A stretch of 64,000 bases of DNA from JADKAV01 sp963769435 (lineage in GTDB: Bacteria > Actinomycetota > Actinomycetes > S36-B12 > UBA10799). Location: the NCBI GenBank assembly GCA_963769435.1, contig CAVYLN010000002.1, positions 1,054,001 to 1,118,000 of the forward strand. The letters are read 5' to 3'. Shown in pieces: positions 26,613 to 36,020 of this stretch (position 1 is its first letter; each line of letters opens with the position of its first letter). Made by a program: the position numbers and the translations under genes. Under the pieces are notes generated by a model that was not told the DNA's origin, ran no database searches, and was given only the letters and a program-made list of their open reading frames with translations.

Positions 26613-26690
26613 CCCTGCATCGTGCGACGGCTCGCTGCGGACTACCTGTGATCCAGGTGTGAGGGGGGTAAGAATCGGCCTCCTCGCAGG

Positions 26691-27017
26691 TCAGGGCATC
26701 ACCCAGAACTTGCGAAGCGGCTGCTGGACATGCCACACGGTCCGGGCGCCAGCCTCGAGCTCGACCACGTCACCGGGCCCGATCTCCAGGTCCGGCTGGC
26801 CCTCGATCTCGATCCGCGCAGTACCGGAGAGGACCACGAAGACCTCGTGCGCCTCCACATCGGTCGATGTCCCCACCGTGTGTTCCCACAGCCCGCACGC
26901 CACCTCTGCGATCGGAGCTTCCCACACCGCCGCGGTCGGACTGCCCTGCCGGACCTGCTCGGCCGGCAGCCGGTGGTGCTCGAGCGACGTCTGGGACGAC
27001 AGGATTCGGGAGGCCAT
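26691..27017 (-). CDS. Small cupin-domain protein
   Basis: The 108-residue protein is a single cupin barrel, with motif 1 near GLWEHTVGTSTDVEAHEVF and motif 2 in IGPGDVVELEAGARTVWHVQQPLRKFWV. It resembles the cupin_3 (DUF861/EutQ-like) type. Metal ligands are incomplete compared with canonical cupins (EH in motif 1, H in motif 2). The function is unknown. It is divergent from the baeRF3 gene across a 251-base gap. Confidence 0.8.
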   Translation of the reverse strand: MASRILSSQTSLEHHRLPAEQVRQGSPTAAVWEAPIAEVACGLWEHTVGTSTDVEAHEVFVVLSGTARIEIEGQPDLEIGPGDVVELEAGARTVWHVQQPLRKFWVMP

Positions 27018-27152
27018 GGGGCAGAGGATATCCCGCCATCGGCGGGCATGATCGGGTCCGGCGGCTGCGAGACGACCGGGGCAGCGAACAACTACTGCAT
27101 TTCTTTACCTGAATTGCACTTGACTTTATGGCAGGGCCGGGCGATGCTTGAG

Positions 27153-27251
27153 CCACGCGAGGGGAGTACCCCAGATCTCGCCGATCGTCAGTACGGTGGC
27201 CCCGTCGGCCACCCGGTCGGCGGGGGCTCATGGGCCGGGAGAGACCTCTGG
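27153..27251 (+). promoter_or_regulatory. Candidate yybP-ykoY (Mn2+) riboswitch leader
   Basis: Two conserved pieces of the yybP-ykoY aptamer are present at the right distance: AGGGGAGTA (27160-27168) in the 5' half and GAGACCTCT (27241-27249) in the 3' half. The closing stem is CCA..GAGG with CCTCTGG (27153-27162 with 27245-27251). A GTCAGTACGGTGG hairpin arm lies between, as I recall from actinobacterial members. AGGAG (27257-27261) directly follows, so control would act on translation of the baeRF3 gene. A covariance-model search is needed to confirm it. Confidence 0.6.
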
Positions 27252-27268
27252 AGATCAGGAGTACAACC

Positions 27269-28357
27269 ATGAGCGCAGTCCTCGAAGCCCCCCGCCCGCT
27301 GCTGTCCCGCCCCGACAGCGACGACCTCGACGCATTGATGCGCGAGCGCGGGTTGTGCATATCGGTCCTGATCAACACCACCCCCGGGGCGAGGCTCTCC
27401 GAATCCGACCGGCAGCGACTGCACGCCCATGCCCGCGACGCCTTCCGGCGCCTGGAACTGGAGCCGGACGGCGGCCTGGCAGCGGTGCTGGCCTCACGCC
27501 TGAGCACCGCTGTCGAACGCACCGCGCGCATCCCCGCCGACCTGTCGCTGGGCCTGTTCGTCAGCGAGAACACGGTGCGCATCATCCATCTGCCGGTTCC
27601 GGTCGAGGACCGCGTCGTCATCGACCCGACGTTCGCGACGCGCGACGTGGTCCGAGCGGTCCAGTCCAATCCGAAGTTCCTCCTGCTGCACATGGACTCC
27701 CGGTCGGCGAACCTCTACCGGTACAACCAGAAGTACCTCGAGCCGCAACTCTCGGGAACATTCCCCGCGCTTCGGGAGGGCCGCATCCGCGCGGGACAGG
27801 ACCCCGAGGCCCAGCGCATGTTCCTCCGCAGCGTCGACGCCGGCCTGAGCCGACACCTCGCGCAGACGAACCTGCCGGTCGTGATCGTCGGCGGCGAGCG
27901 GGTCGTCGGAGAGTTCCTGCGGCTGACACGCAACGGCGCGAGGATCGCGGGCATGGCTCGCGGGATCCACTCGCGTCCCCCGCTCATCGACCTCGAAGAC
28001 ATCGGCCGCAGCGTGATGAGCGACCACGTCGCCGATCTCAGCGCGGCCGCTCAGGACACACTTCACGCCAGGTTGCGGGCAGAACGCGCCGTGACCGGGC
28101 TTCTGGGCTGCTGGCACGCAGCGGCCACCGGCAAGCCTGAGTTGCTCGTGGTCGAACAGCACTTCGCGATGCCGGCGCGCATGGTCGCCGAGGGCCGGTA
28201 TGTCGAGCCCAGCGACGACGAGGAGCACCCGGACGTCATCGACGACGCGGTGGACGACCTCATCGAGCGGGTCATGCAGGCCGGCGGATTCGTCTCAGTC
28301 GTCCCGGACGGGACGCTTCGTGAGCACGGGCGCGTGGCGATGACGCTGGCCCGCTGA
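27269..28357 (+). CDS. baeRF3-domain (bacterial eRF1-like) protein
   Basis: The ATG at 27269 with AGGAG 7 bases upstream gives 362 residues. The sequence matches the bacterial archaeo-eukaryotic release factor superfamily, family 3: SVLINTTPGARLSESDRQRL at the start, LGLFVSENTVRIIHLP, LLLHMDSRSANLYRYN and LPVVIVGGERVVGEF. The C-terminal eRF1-like domain ends FVSVVPDGTLREHG. These proteins are predicted to act on stalled ribosomes or nascent peptide esters, without proven function. The riboswitch-like leader would make it metal-responsive. Confidence 0.85.
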   Translation: MSAVLEAPRPLLSRPDSDDLDALMRERGLCISVLINTTPGARLSESDRQRLHAHARDAFRRLELEPDGGLAAVLASRLSTAVERTARIPADLSLGLFVSENTVRIIHLPVPVEDRVVIDPTFATRDVVRAVQSNPKFLLLHMDSRSANLYRYNQKYLEPQLSGTFPALREGRIRAGQDPEAQRMFLRSVDAGLSRHLAQTNLPVVIVGGERVVGEFLRLTRNGARIAGMARGIHSRPPLIDLEDIGRSVMSDHVADLSAAAQDTLHARLRAERAVTGLLGCWHAAATGKPELLVVEQHFAMPARMVAEGRYVEPSDDEEHPDVIDDAVDDLIERVMQAGGFVSVVPDGTLREHGRVAMTLAR

Positions 28358-28367
28358 AGCCAGGGAA

Positions 28368-28419
28368 CCGCAGTCCACACCACCGCGCACCGGGCCGGCG
28401 ATGGCGGTGGGGACTGCGG
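28368..28419 (+). terminator. Terminator-like hairpin after baeRF3 gene
   Basis: CCGCAGTCC (28368-28376) pairs with GGACTGCGG (28411-28419), extended inward by CCACCGC/GCGGTGG across a 3-base bulge. It begins 10 bases after the stop. There is no T-run, as is common in actinobacteria. Confidence 0.65.
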
Positions 28420-28447
28420 GTCCCGCGCGCTCAAGCACAATGGGCCC

Positions 28448-28849
28448 ATGAACCTTCTGCAACAACCCGACCCCACTCTGCTGCCCGACGACCCGGCCCT
28501 CGATCCGCTGGACAGCGGTGAGGACCCGGCGCTCGTGGCCGCGCGGTTCCCCGCCTCCAGCCTCGCGTGGGCCGCACTGGCCAAGCAGGCACGTTTCCAG
28601 GGCCGCACGATCGAGTCCTACGCGTTCGCCCGGGTCGGCTATCACAGAGGCCTCGACGCGCTGCGTCGCAACGGTTGGAAGGGACACGGGCCGATCCCGT
28701 GGTCACACGTTCCGAATCGCGGGTTCCTGGAATGCCTGCACGAGCTGTCCCTGGCGGCCCAGGCCATCAGCGAGACCGACGAGGCCGAGCGCACCCGCAC
28801 GTTCTTGCGTGACAGCTCAGCGGAGGCGGCAGACGTCCTCGGGGTGTAG
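28448..28849 (+). CDS. DUF3151 family protein
   Basis: The 133-residue actinobacterial protein matches DUF3151, with FPASSLAWAALAKQARFQGR and ESYAFARVGYHRGLDALRRNGW. GPIPWSHVPNRGFLECLHEL forms the conserved centre. Function is unknown. It is usually conserved and single-copy in actinobacteria. Confidence 0.88.
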   Translation: MNLLQQPDPTLLPDDPALDPLDSGEDPALVAARFPASSLAWAALAKQARFQGRTIESYAFARVGYHRGLDALRRNGWKGHGPIPWSHVPNRGFLECLHELSLAAQAISETDEAERTRTFLRDSSAEAADVLGV

Positions 28850-28926
28850 CCCCGCACAATCGGGCGGCGGGGGCACCTCCTCCTGGCCCACGCTCACACC
28901 TCGCAGGCGCAGGACCGGCCCCGGTT

Positions 28927-29280
28927 TCAGCGGGTGGGGGACGTCCACGCCGCCCGCATCATCGGCAGCTGCAGCGGCAATCGGGCCCACACGGCGGCCT
29001 TCTGCCAGGCCGGACGCCGACTCCTCTGCACATCCACGGCCATCTTCATGTTGCCCACCCAAATCACCGCCAGGGCCGCGGTCGTCACTGGTGGCGCCCA
29101 CCTCTGCCCAGTGGCGAGTCCCGCCGCGCACGCGAGTTCTACCAGCCCACTGCCCACCACCCATGGACGGGGCTCCCCGAGCGCCTGCGGGATCATCGGT
29201 TCGAAGACCTGGGGACGCACCAGGTGGGTCACGCCACTGAGGGTGAACGCTGCGACCACGGCGTTGGTTCCGATGGGCAT
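28927..29280 (-). CDS. DoxX-like small membrane protein
   Basis: The 117-residue protein has four hydrophobic helices in the DoxX pattern, with GVTHLVRPQVFEPMIPQALG after the first helix and WVGNMKMAVDVQRSR near the third. Function is not established. It lies 30 bases downstream of the DUF445 gene on the same strand. Confidence 0.78.
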   Translation of the reverse strand: MPIGTNAVVAAFTLSGVTHLVRPQVFEPMIPQALGEPRPWVVGSGLVELACAAGLATGQRWAPPVTTAALAVIWVGNMKMAVDVQRSRRPAWQKAAVWARLPLQLPMMRAAWTSPTR

Positions 29281-29310
29281 GTCCCACAGGCTATCCCCCG
29301 TAACGGCGTC

Positions 29311-30574
29311 TCAGACCAGGAGCAGGTGGCTGACCGTGTAGATGGTCAATCCGGCCAGAGCTCCGACCAGCGTCCCGTTGAGCCGGATGAACTGAAGGTC
29401 CCGGCCCACCTGGATCTCGATCTTGCGCGACGTCTCCTCGGCGTCCCATCGATCCACCGTCTCGGTGATCAGAGCGGTGATCTCGTCGCGGTTGTTCTTC
29501 ACCACGTGCACTGCGGCGTCCTCGACCCAGGTGTTCACGCGGTCCTCGGGTCTGCTCGTTGTCCACGAGGTTGCGGCCGATCGAAACCAGGGAGTCCACG
29601 ATCCGCACCCGCAGGTCGGAGGTCGGATCGTCCAGGGCGCCCAGCAGCATCTCCTTGGCCACGGTTCCGGTGGTCTGAAGCGTGCGCGTGACCTCCGGGT
29701 GGTCCAGCACCCGGATCTTGGCCTGTTCGGCGCGGAACTGCATGTCCGCGTCGAAACGCAGGTCGTTCGACAGTTTCAGCAGCGCCTCGTCGATCGAGGT
29801 GCGCAGTGGATGCGTCTTGTCGTCGCGCACAGCCTGCGCGAACTTGACCGCCTCCCGATACACCTTCTGCGCGACCAGATCGTCGGCCCACTTCGGCGAC
29901 CAGCCGGGCGCTTGGCGCTCGACCACGTCGACCACCCGGACCTGATTGTCCTGCAACCAGTCATGCAGAGAGCCTGCGATCAGATCGATCAGCGGCACGT
30001 GTGCTTTGTCGGCCACCACTTCGCCGAGCAGATTCCCGGCGGGTTCGGCGATCGGGAACTCCTCGGCGCGCCGCCGCAGGAACTCCTCCACCGCCGAACG
30101 CACCTGTTCGTCGTCCAGCAGCCCGATCCCGGACTTGATCCCGACCGCGATCTCCGCGGATACACGCCGGGCGTTGTCGTAGTCGCTGATCCATCCTCCT
30201 ACCCGCAGCCCCACGTCCAGGGCCCGGATCCGGCCGCGCACGACGTCCTCGGCCAGGAAGTTGGTGCCGATGAAGTCGCCGAGGTTGCGGCCGATCGCGT
30301 TCTTGCGGGTGGGAATGATCGCGGTGTGCGGGATGGGCAGGCCGAGCGGTCGCTTGAACAGCGCGGTGACGGCGAACCAGTCGGCCAGCGCACCCACCAT
30401 CCCGGCCTCCGCCGCTGCCCTCACATAGCCGGCCCAGCCGACTCCGTCGCGCTCGAGCACGAAGGCGAACACGTAGATGATCGCGGCCAGCACCAGGGCC
30501 CCGACGGCCACGACCTTCATCCGGCGCAGGCCGCGCAACTTCTCGTCGTCGGCGGTTACGGATAACGCACTCAT
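29311..30574 (-). CDS. DUF445 family membrane protein (one frameshift)
   Basis: The ATG at 30574 starts a DUF445/YjiN-like protein. It has an N-terminal helix (VVAVGALVLAAIIYVFAFV), the hallmark AAEAGMVGALADWFAVTALFKRPLGLPIPHTAIIP, and a long helical body. An extra base near 29545 breaks the frame at LVDNEQTR; the downstream frame resumes with NTWVEDAAVHVV and ends in a second membrane helix (LVGALAGLTIYTVSHLLLV). Corrected length is about 420 residues. Function is unknown. Confidence 0.85.
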
Positions 30575-30736
30575 AGTCCGCATCCTGCCCCACGCGGCGA
30601 TCCCGCGCGGCGATCCAGCCGGCCCTGAGCAGGTGCTGAGCTCAGCGGCCGGACACGACCAGACCGGCAGATCCGCCGCGGTCAAGGCGCCGGTCTGAGC
30701 CGGGTCGGCCGGCGCAAGGCGACAGGCGGCTGCCCA

Positions 30737-31499
30737 TCAGATCAGCCGCGACGGATGCAGGTGCCAGATCATTGCGATCGCGGTGCTCGCCACCGCGGCT
30801 GCGGCCACTGGGGCCACCGATACCGCGAAGATCACAGACCCCCCGGAGCTGCCCGCCTGCCGCCACGGTCCAGCCGGCCAACGCGGTTGCCGCCACAGCG
30901 CCCCCGAGTACGGTTGTGCGCGCGGCGATCTTGCCCAGCCTGGACGGCTGTCGTTCCAGCGGATAGATCGCGGCCTCGTTGTACCACTTCACGGCCCAGG
31001 CGGCGAGCATGACCAGTCCGACCACGGACAGTGAGATCTGCAGGAAGTAGTACAGCGGCATCCCCGCCACCTGCGCACTGAATAAGGCGAACCGATCGGT
31101 CACCGGAGTTCCCGCGTGCGTGAACCAGTCGAGGAACTGGTGCGTCAATCCGCCGATGACCAGCGAGGCGATCACACCGGCGACCTTCGCCGGGGAGGAG
31201 AGCCGGACCCGCAGTCCCGGCTGGTGGGCGGGGGCGAGTCGGGCACGGATCGCCGATGGGGCGAACCAGTCCGCTGGGCGGGCGAAGAAGCCATGCCACA
31301 GCACAAAAAGGGCCAGCCCGACGACGGTGTTGGTGATGAACGTGGCGAACAGAGTGTGGGTCGAGTCGGTCGTGTACGGCAGAAGCGGCACGAACAGTGG
31401 CACATCCGGGGTCACCGTCCCGATCACCAGAGCAGACGTCGACAGCCACCGTCCCCGGATCGGGAGGGCGGCAGCCGCGTGGCTCACGGTGAATGGCAT
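30737..31499 (-). CDS. DUF4184 family membrane protein (one frameshift)
   Basis: The ATG at 31499 starts PFTVSHAAAALPIRGRW, the DUF4184 N-terminus with its conserved His. The segments TPDVPLF and GLTHQFLDWFTHAGTPV carry more conserved His/Asp. Near 30852-30854 an extra base moves the frame into an Arg/Gly-rich non-family tail. Removing it gives a last helix (VIFAVSVAPVAAAAVASTAI) and a TGA at 30737, about 253 residues. Function is unknown; metal binding is suggested by the His/Asp pattern. Confidence 0.8.
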
Positions 31500-31603
31500 G
31501 CCACCAGTATCGCCGCTGATGGTGCCGCTGGCACGAAACGTTGAGCAAGGTCACATCGCCGGGCGCGGACAGCCGGGGCACCCTCGGTATCCTTGAGGCC
31601 ATC

Positions 31604-31678
31604 GCCCCGTTAGCTCAGTGGTAGAGCACTCGCCTTGTAAGCGAAAGGTCGTCCGTTCAATCCGGACACGGGGCTCCA
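31604..31678 (+). tRNA. tRNA-Thr (UGU)
   Basis: The cloverleaf has acceptor GCCCCGT/ACGGGGC, anticodon loop CTTGTAA giving anticodon TGT (codon ACA), and T-arm GTCCGTTCAATCCGGAC. The discriminator T is followed by an encoded CCA (31676-31678), unlike the other three tRNAs in the window. Confidence 0.95.
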
Positions 31679-31849
31679 GATCGAGAGGATCCAGCACGCC
31701 GCTCCGCAAGCGTGGGCTTTGCCACCAACCGTCGTTGGCACTCGGCTGCGCGGGCGCACGTACGGACCACCCGAACCAAACCCGCCGGCGCCGACCGCGG
31801 ACGCATACGGTCCGACACCGGCCGGCCAGAGCGACTAACGTTGGCCCGC

Positions 31850-32470
31850 ATGTCCACACGCACAGTGCTTGAGATCTTCGGTTGGATCAGTTCAGGTCTG
31901 ATCGTCCTGTCCCTGGCGCAAGCGAGGGTCTGGCGATTCCGGATCATGAACTTCGCAGGCGCCGCTCTCGGCACGATGTACAACGCCCTGCTCGGCATCT
32001 GGCCCTTCGCAGCGATGAACGCCGTCATCACGGTCATTGATGCCTACTGGATGGTGCGCCTGAGTCGTGAGGGCAGGCCCACTCACTACGACCTTCTGAA
32101 AGTGGATCACGATGATCCGTACGTTCAGCACTTCCTGAAGATCCACGCCAAGGACACGCACTCCCACTTCCCGCAGTTCGATCCCGGCGCCCCCACCAGG
32201 GCGACGGTGCTCGTGCTGCGCGGCGACGAGACCGTCGGTGTCGTGGCGATCTCGCACACCGCGGACAGCACCGCCCACGTGAGTCTCGACTACGTGACCG
32301 AACGCTTCCGCGACTACACGCCGGCCACGTACGTCTACGAGGACTCCGGGATGTTCGAGCAACTGGGGGTACGCCGAATCCACGTGCCGGGAACGGCCGA
32401 CCACAAGTACCTGCGACGAATGGGGTTCCACCAGCAGGAGGGCGAGTGGGTACGCGAGGTCCCGACCTGA
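31850..32470 (+). CDS. YgjV-like membrane domain fused to GNAT-like C-terminal domain
   Basis: The 206-residue protein has about three N-terminal membrane helices (LEIFGWISSGLIVLSLAQ, IMNFAGAALGTMYNALLG, MNAVITVIDAYWMVRL), resembling YgjV inner-membrane proteins. A soluble C-terminal half of about 120 residues follows. It has ATVLVLRGDETVGVVAI and ends with DHKYLRRMGF, the pattern of a degenerate GNAT acyltransferase fold. The acetyl-CoA loop is not obvious, so catalysis is uncertain. It lies just after tRNA-Thr. Confidence 0.65.
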   Translation: MSTRTVLEIFGWISSGLIVLSLAQARVWRFRIMNFAGAALGTMYNALLGIWPFAAMNAVITVIDAYWMVRLSREGRPTHYDLLKVDHDDPYVQHFLKIHAKDTHSHFPQFDPGAPTRATVLVLRGDETVGVVAISHTADSTAHVSLDYVTERFRDYTPATYVYEDSGMFEQLGVRRIHVPGTADHKYLRRMGFHQQEGEWVREVPT

Positions 32471-32600
32471 GGAGACGACGGCCGGGCGGCGATGGGGTGG
32501 CATGCCGATGCCACGCCAGGAGGGCATGTCGATCCGACAATGTGCCGCATATGGCTCCCATCCGCAGTAGCCTCGCGATCATCGCCCCGCTGGAGGTCAT

Positions 32601-34088
32601 ATGAGCACCGTCACCGCGAGTCGTTCGCCGCGCACGTTCTTCGGGCACCCCGCGGGTCTCTCGACGCTGTTCTTCACCGAGTTCTGGGAGCGTTTCTCCT
32701 ACTACGGCATGCGGGCCCTGCTGGTCCTGTACTTGGTCGCCCCGCCGGACGGAGCGACCCCGCCCGGCCCAGGCCTCGGGCTCTCGACGGCCACGGCCTC
32801 GGCGATCTACGGCACCTACGTCGCCCTGGTCTACCTCTTCCCCCTGCTGGGGGGATGGATCGCCGACCGGCTCTGGGGCTTCCGGCGCGCCGTCCTGGTC
32901 GGCGGCATCGTCATCGCCTGCGGCCACTACTCGATGGCGGTTCCCACCGAGGCCACGTTCTGGCTCGGGCTGCTGCTGATCGCGCTGGGCACCGGGCTGC
33001 TGAAACCGAACATCTCGGCGATGGTCGGCGACCTGTACCTCGACCACGACGCCAAGCGTGACGCCGGTTTCTCGGTCTTCTACATGGGCATCAACCTCGG
33101 CGCCTTCATCGCACCCCTGGTCACCGGGTACCTCATGGACAGCTTCGGCTGGCACTACGCGTTCGGGGCCGCAGCCATCGGTATGACCATCGGCGTCATC
33201 CAGTACGTGCTCGGCGGACGCCGCACCCTCGTCGGCATCGGGCTGAGCGCGCCCAACCCGGCGAACGCCTCGGAGAAGCGGGCTTTCTTCGCGGTGGTGG
33301 GCGGCTCGGTGGCCGCCATCGTGCTCGTCGCCCTGCTCGATGCATGGCTGTTCGGTTTCGAGATCACGGACATGGTCGACATCCTCGCGATCTTCATCCT
33401 GCTGGTGCCGGTGGTGTACTTCGTGCGCATGTTCCGCACACCCGGACTCAGCGGGCAGCAGAGGTCCCGGCTGCATGCATTCCTGGGCCTGTTCATCGGG
33501 GCTGCGATCTTCTGGATGATCTATGACCAGGCCGGATCCACGCTCAGCGTGTTCGCCGAGCAGAACACCGACCTGACCGTGGGTAGCTTCTCGATACCCG
33601 TGCCGTGGCTGCAGTCCATCAACCCGATCTTCATCATCATCTTCGCGCCGATCTTCGCCGCGATCTGGGCACGCCTGGGCGACCGCGCGCCATCCACACC
33701 CCTGAAGTTCGCGTGGGCTCTGCTGGGGATCGCGATCAGCTTCCTGATCATGATCGTCCCCGCGCTCGAGGCGCAGGGCGGAGCCGAAGCCGCCGTCTGG
33801 TGGCTCGTGGGGGTGTACCTGATCCAGACCTGGGCGGAACTGCTGCTGTCGCCGATCGGCCTGAGCGCCTCCACCCGTTTGGCCCCGAAGGGGATGGAGG
33901 GTCAGATGCTGGCCCTGTGGTTCCTGGCCGTGTCCGTGGGTGACACGATCGGTGCCCAGATCCTGTCCCGGATCGGCAACGACTACGTTCGGGTGTTCAC
34001 CACGTTCGGGCTCATCGCACTGGGCGCCGCGGTCATCGCCTTCCTGTTCGTGCCCAGGCTCAAGAAGATGATGGCCGGCGTGCACTGA
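32601..34088 (+). CDS. Proton-coupled oligopeptide transporter (POT/PTR family)
   Basis: The 495-residue MFS-type symporter imports di- and tripeptides with protons. The first helix carries the ExxER motif in FFTEFWERFSYYGMRALL. PTR signatures follow (GGWIADRLWGFRRAVLVGG, and KPNISAMVGDLY with FSVFYMGINLGAF). About 14 membrane segments are visible, including the bacterial POT insertion helices. It has its own upstream gap of 130 bases. Confidence 0.93.
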   Translation: MSTVTASRSPRTFFGHPAGLSTLFFTEFWERFSYYGMRALLVLYLVAPPDGATPPGPGLGLSTATASAIYGTYVALVYLFPLLGGWIADRLWGFRRAVLVGGIVIACGHYSMAVPTEATFWLGLLLIALGTGLLKPNISAMVGDLYLDHDAKRDAGFSVFYMGINLGAFIAPLVTGYLMDSFGWHYAFGAAAIGMTIGVIQYVLGGRRTLVGIGLSAPNPANASEKRAFFAVVGGSVAAIVLVALLDAWLFGFEITDMVDILAIFILLVPVVYFVRMFRTPGLSGQQRSRLHAFLGLFIGAAIFWMIYDQAGSTLSVFAEQNTDLTVGSFSIPVPWLQSINPIFIIIFAPIFAAIWARLGDRAPSTPLKFAWALLGIAISFLIMIVPALEAQGGAEAAVWWLVGVYLIQTWAELLLSPIGLSASTRLAPKGMEGQMLALWFLAVSVGDTIGAQILSRIGNDYVRVFTTFGLIALGAAVIAFLFVPRLKKMMAGVH

Positions 34089-34103
34089 GGGCCGGCGGTG
34101 CAC

Positions 34104-35012
34104 TCACACCCGTGATGCGGCGGGTCGGCTGCCACGCCCGATCAGCCCCTGCACGAGCGCCGCACCCAGCAGGACGATCGCGGCGCCCACCGGCTGGTTC
34201 CACACAAGGGACTCCCCGAGCAGCAGGATCCCCAGCAGTGTCGAGACCAGCGGCGTCGCGTACGTCACCGAGGCGCTGACCACCGAACCGGCAAGTGCGA
34301 TCACCCGGTACATCCAGATGAACGCCAGGCCGGTCGCCAGCGCCCCGAGGACCACGACCGCCAGCATCGCGGACCCGTCGAATTCAGGGCGTTGGGTGAA
34401 CAGCAGCGTCAGCACAGCCATGATCACCGTGGAGCACAGCAACTGTGCACCCATGATCGACGGTCCGCCCTCCGGCCGTGCAGCCAGGAAACGGCGCGTC
34501 CACGGAACTCCGACGCCGTAGCAGACGGTGGCGCCGAGGCATGCCAGGGAACCGAGCAGGTCACCGGTCACTCCCTGCCAGATCCCCATCACGACCATGA
34601 CCCCCGCGAACCCGATCAACAGCCCGCCGACCCGTTGTCTCGTGAGCCTCTCCGTGGGCACGATGGCCAGCGCGAACAGCGCCGTGAACAGCGGGGTCGC
34701 CGCGTTGAACAGACCGGCCAGGACACTGGACACCCGGGTCTCCGCCCAGGCGAACAGCGTGAAGGGGACCACGTTGGTCATCACACCGACGAAGGCGGCA
34801 TGTGCCCAGACCACACCCGGACGCGGCAGCCGTTTGCGCTGGGCCACCATCACCAGCATCACGGCCAGGAAGCCGAAGAACACCCGCCCGAACGTGATCT
34901 GCAGCGGCGCGAACGCCTCGAGGGCCACCTTGATCAGGAAGAAACTCGAGCCCCACACGACCGCCAGCGCCCACCAATAGGGCAACCAGGCCGACAGGCG
35001 GGGCGTTTGCAC
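34104..35012 (-). CDS. EamA/DMT family transporter
   Basis: The 302-residue protein has ten membrane helices in two EamA repeats. The first begins LPYWWALAVVWGSSFFLIKVAL, the conserved EamA opening. The second has ALATGLAFIWMYRVIALAG and ATPLVSTLLGILLLGESL. Family members export amino acids or other metabolites; the substrate is unknown. It converges with the peptide transporter, 15 bases apart. Confidence 0.9.
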   Translation of the reverse strand: MQTPRLSAWLPYWWALAVVWGSSFFLIKVALEAFAPLQITFGRVFFGFLAVMLVMVAQRKRLPRPGVVWAHAAFVGVMTNVVPFTLFAWAETRVSSVLAGLFNAATPLFTALFALAIVPTERLTRQRVGGLLIGFAGVMVVMGIWQGVTGDLLGSLACLGATVCYGVGVPWTRRFLAARPEGGPSIMGAQLLCSTVIMAVLTLLFTQRPEFDGSAMLAVVVLGALATGLAFIWMYRVIALAGSVVSASVTYATPLVSTLLGILLLGESLVWNQPVGAAIVLLGAALVQGLIGRGSRPAASRV

Positions 35013-35110
35013 CCTGCACAGTCTGCCGCCACTGCAGCACCCGCAGAGGTCGCGGGTGGTTCGCCGTGTCGCAGCACCCGCGGGCAGCCTCCCGGCAGCA
35101 TTCTTGACTC

Positions 35111-35779
35111 ATGGCCAGCGAGGCGACCTACCAGAAGTACCGGCGTCTGGCCCGCTACCCACTCTTCCTGGCCGGTCTGATGTTCCTGCTGGGGCTCGGC
35201 CTAGCCTTCGACCCGCACCTCGACACCATCGACCAACACCACCATGTGGGCCGGACCCTGACCCTGATCTCCTGGGCGATCTTCCTTGCCGACTACTTGA
35301 TCTCGCTGGTTCTGGCGCCCGACCGCGTGCACTACATCAAGACTCACGTGCTGCAGGCGGTCGGCGTCATCTTCCCGCCGCTGCGCATCCTGCTGATCTT
35401 CCACGTGACCTTGACGGTCGCCCGCAGTTCCCGGGAGAGATTCGGGGACCGGGTGCGCGAGTACCTGCTCTACGTGTCCACGATGGTCATCCTGGCCTCC
35501 TCCGCCGCGGTGACGCTGGTGGAGCGCGACGCCCCGGACGCGACCATCAGGAGTTTCGGGGACTCGCTGTGGTGGTCGGCGGAGACCATCTCGACGGTGG
35601 GATACGGCGATCTCTACCCGGTGACGGTGCTAGGACGGGTCATCGCCGTGATTCTGATGGTCAACGGCATCATGATCTTGTCGGTGGTCACTGCGACAGT
35701 GGCGCAGAAGTTCGTGAGCAGTCAGTTCGGAATTCTCGAGCAGCCGCCACCCGACCCCCAACCTGAACCGGAGACCTGA
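35111..35779 (+). CDS. Voltage-gated-type potassium channel
   Basis: The 222-residue protein has a voltage-sensor-like N-terminal helix set and a pore loop with the selectivity filter STVGYGD, followed by the inner helix VIAVILMVNGIMILSVVTATVA. The S4-equivalent is weak in basic residues (FPPLRILLIFHVTLTVARSSRER). Potassium selectivity follows from the filter; voltage gating is an inference. DUF3263 follows after one base. Confidence 0.88.
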   Translation: MASEATYQKYRRLARYPLFLAGLMFLLGLGLAFDPHLDTIDQHHHVGRTLTLISWAIFLADYLISLVLAPDRVHYIKTHVLQAVGVIFPPLRILLIFHVTLTVARSSRERFGDRVREYLLYVSTMVILASSAAVTLVERDAPDATIRSFGDSLWWSAETISTVGYGDLYPVTVLGRVIAVILMVNGIMILSVVTATVAQKFVSSQFGILEQPPPDPQPEPET

Positions 35780-35780
35780 A

Positions 35781-36020
35781 GTGGACAGCCTCAGCGAGCG
35801 AGATCGCGCGATCCTGGACATCGAGAAGCACTGGTGGCGCTTCGAGGGAGCCAAGCAGCAGGCCATACGGGAGAGGCTGAACCTCTCGCCCACGCGCTAC
35901 TACCAGGTCCTCAACGAGTTGCTCGACGACCCGGCCGCACTGTCCGCCGAGCCGATCGTGATCAGGCGCCTGCAGCGCCAGCGGCAGTCACGCCGGGTCT
36001 CCATCTCGCACCGCGTCTGA
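35781..36020 (+). CDS. DUF3263 family protein
   Basis: The GTG at 35781 gives 79 residues matching DUF3263: LSERDRAILDIEKHWWRFEG, AKQQAIRERLNLSPTRYYQVL and NELLDDPAAL. The predicted helix-turn-helix-like fold suggests nucleic-acid binding, but function is unknown. Its last 59 bases overlap the convergent gene at 35962. Confidence 0.88.
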   Translation: MDSLSERDRAILDIEKHWWRFEGAKQQAIRERLNLSPTRYYQVLNELLDDPAALSAEPIVIRRLQRQRQSRRVSISHRV

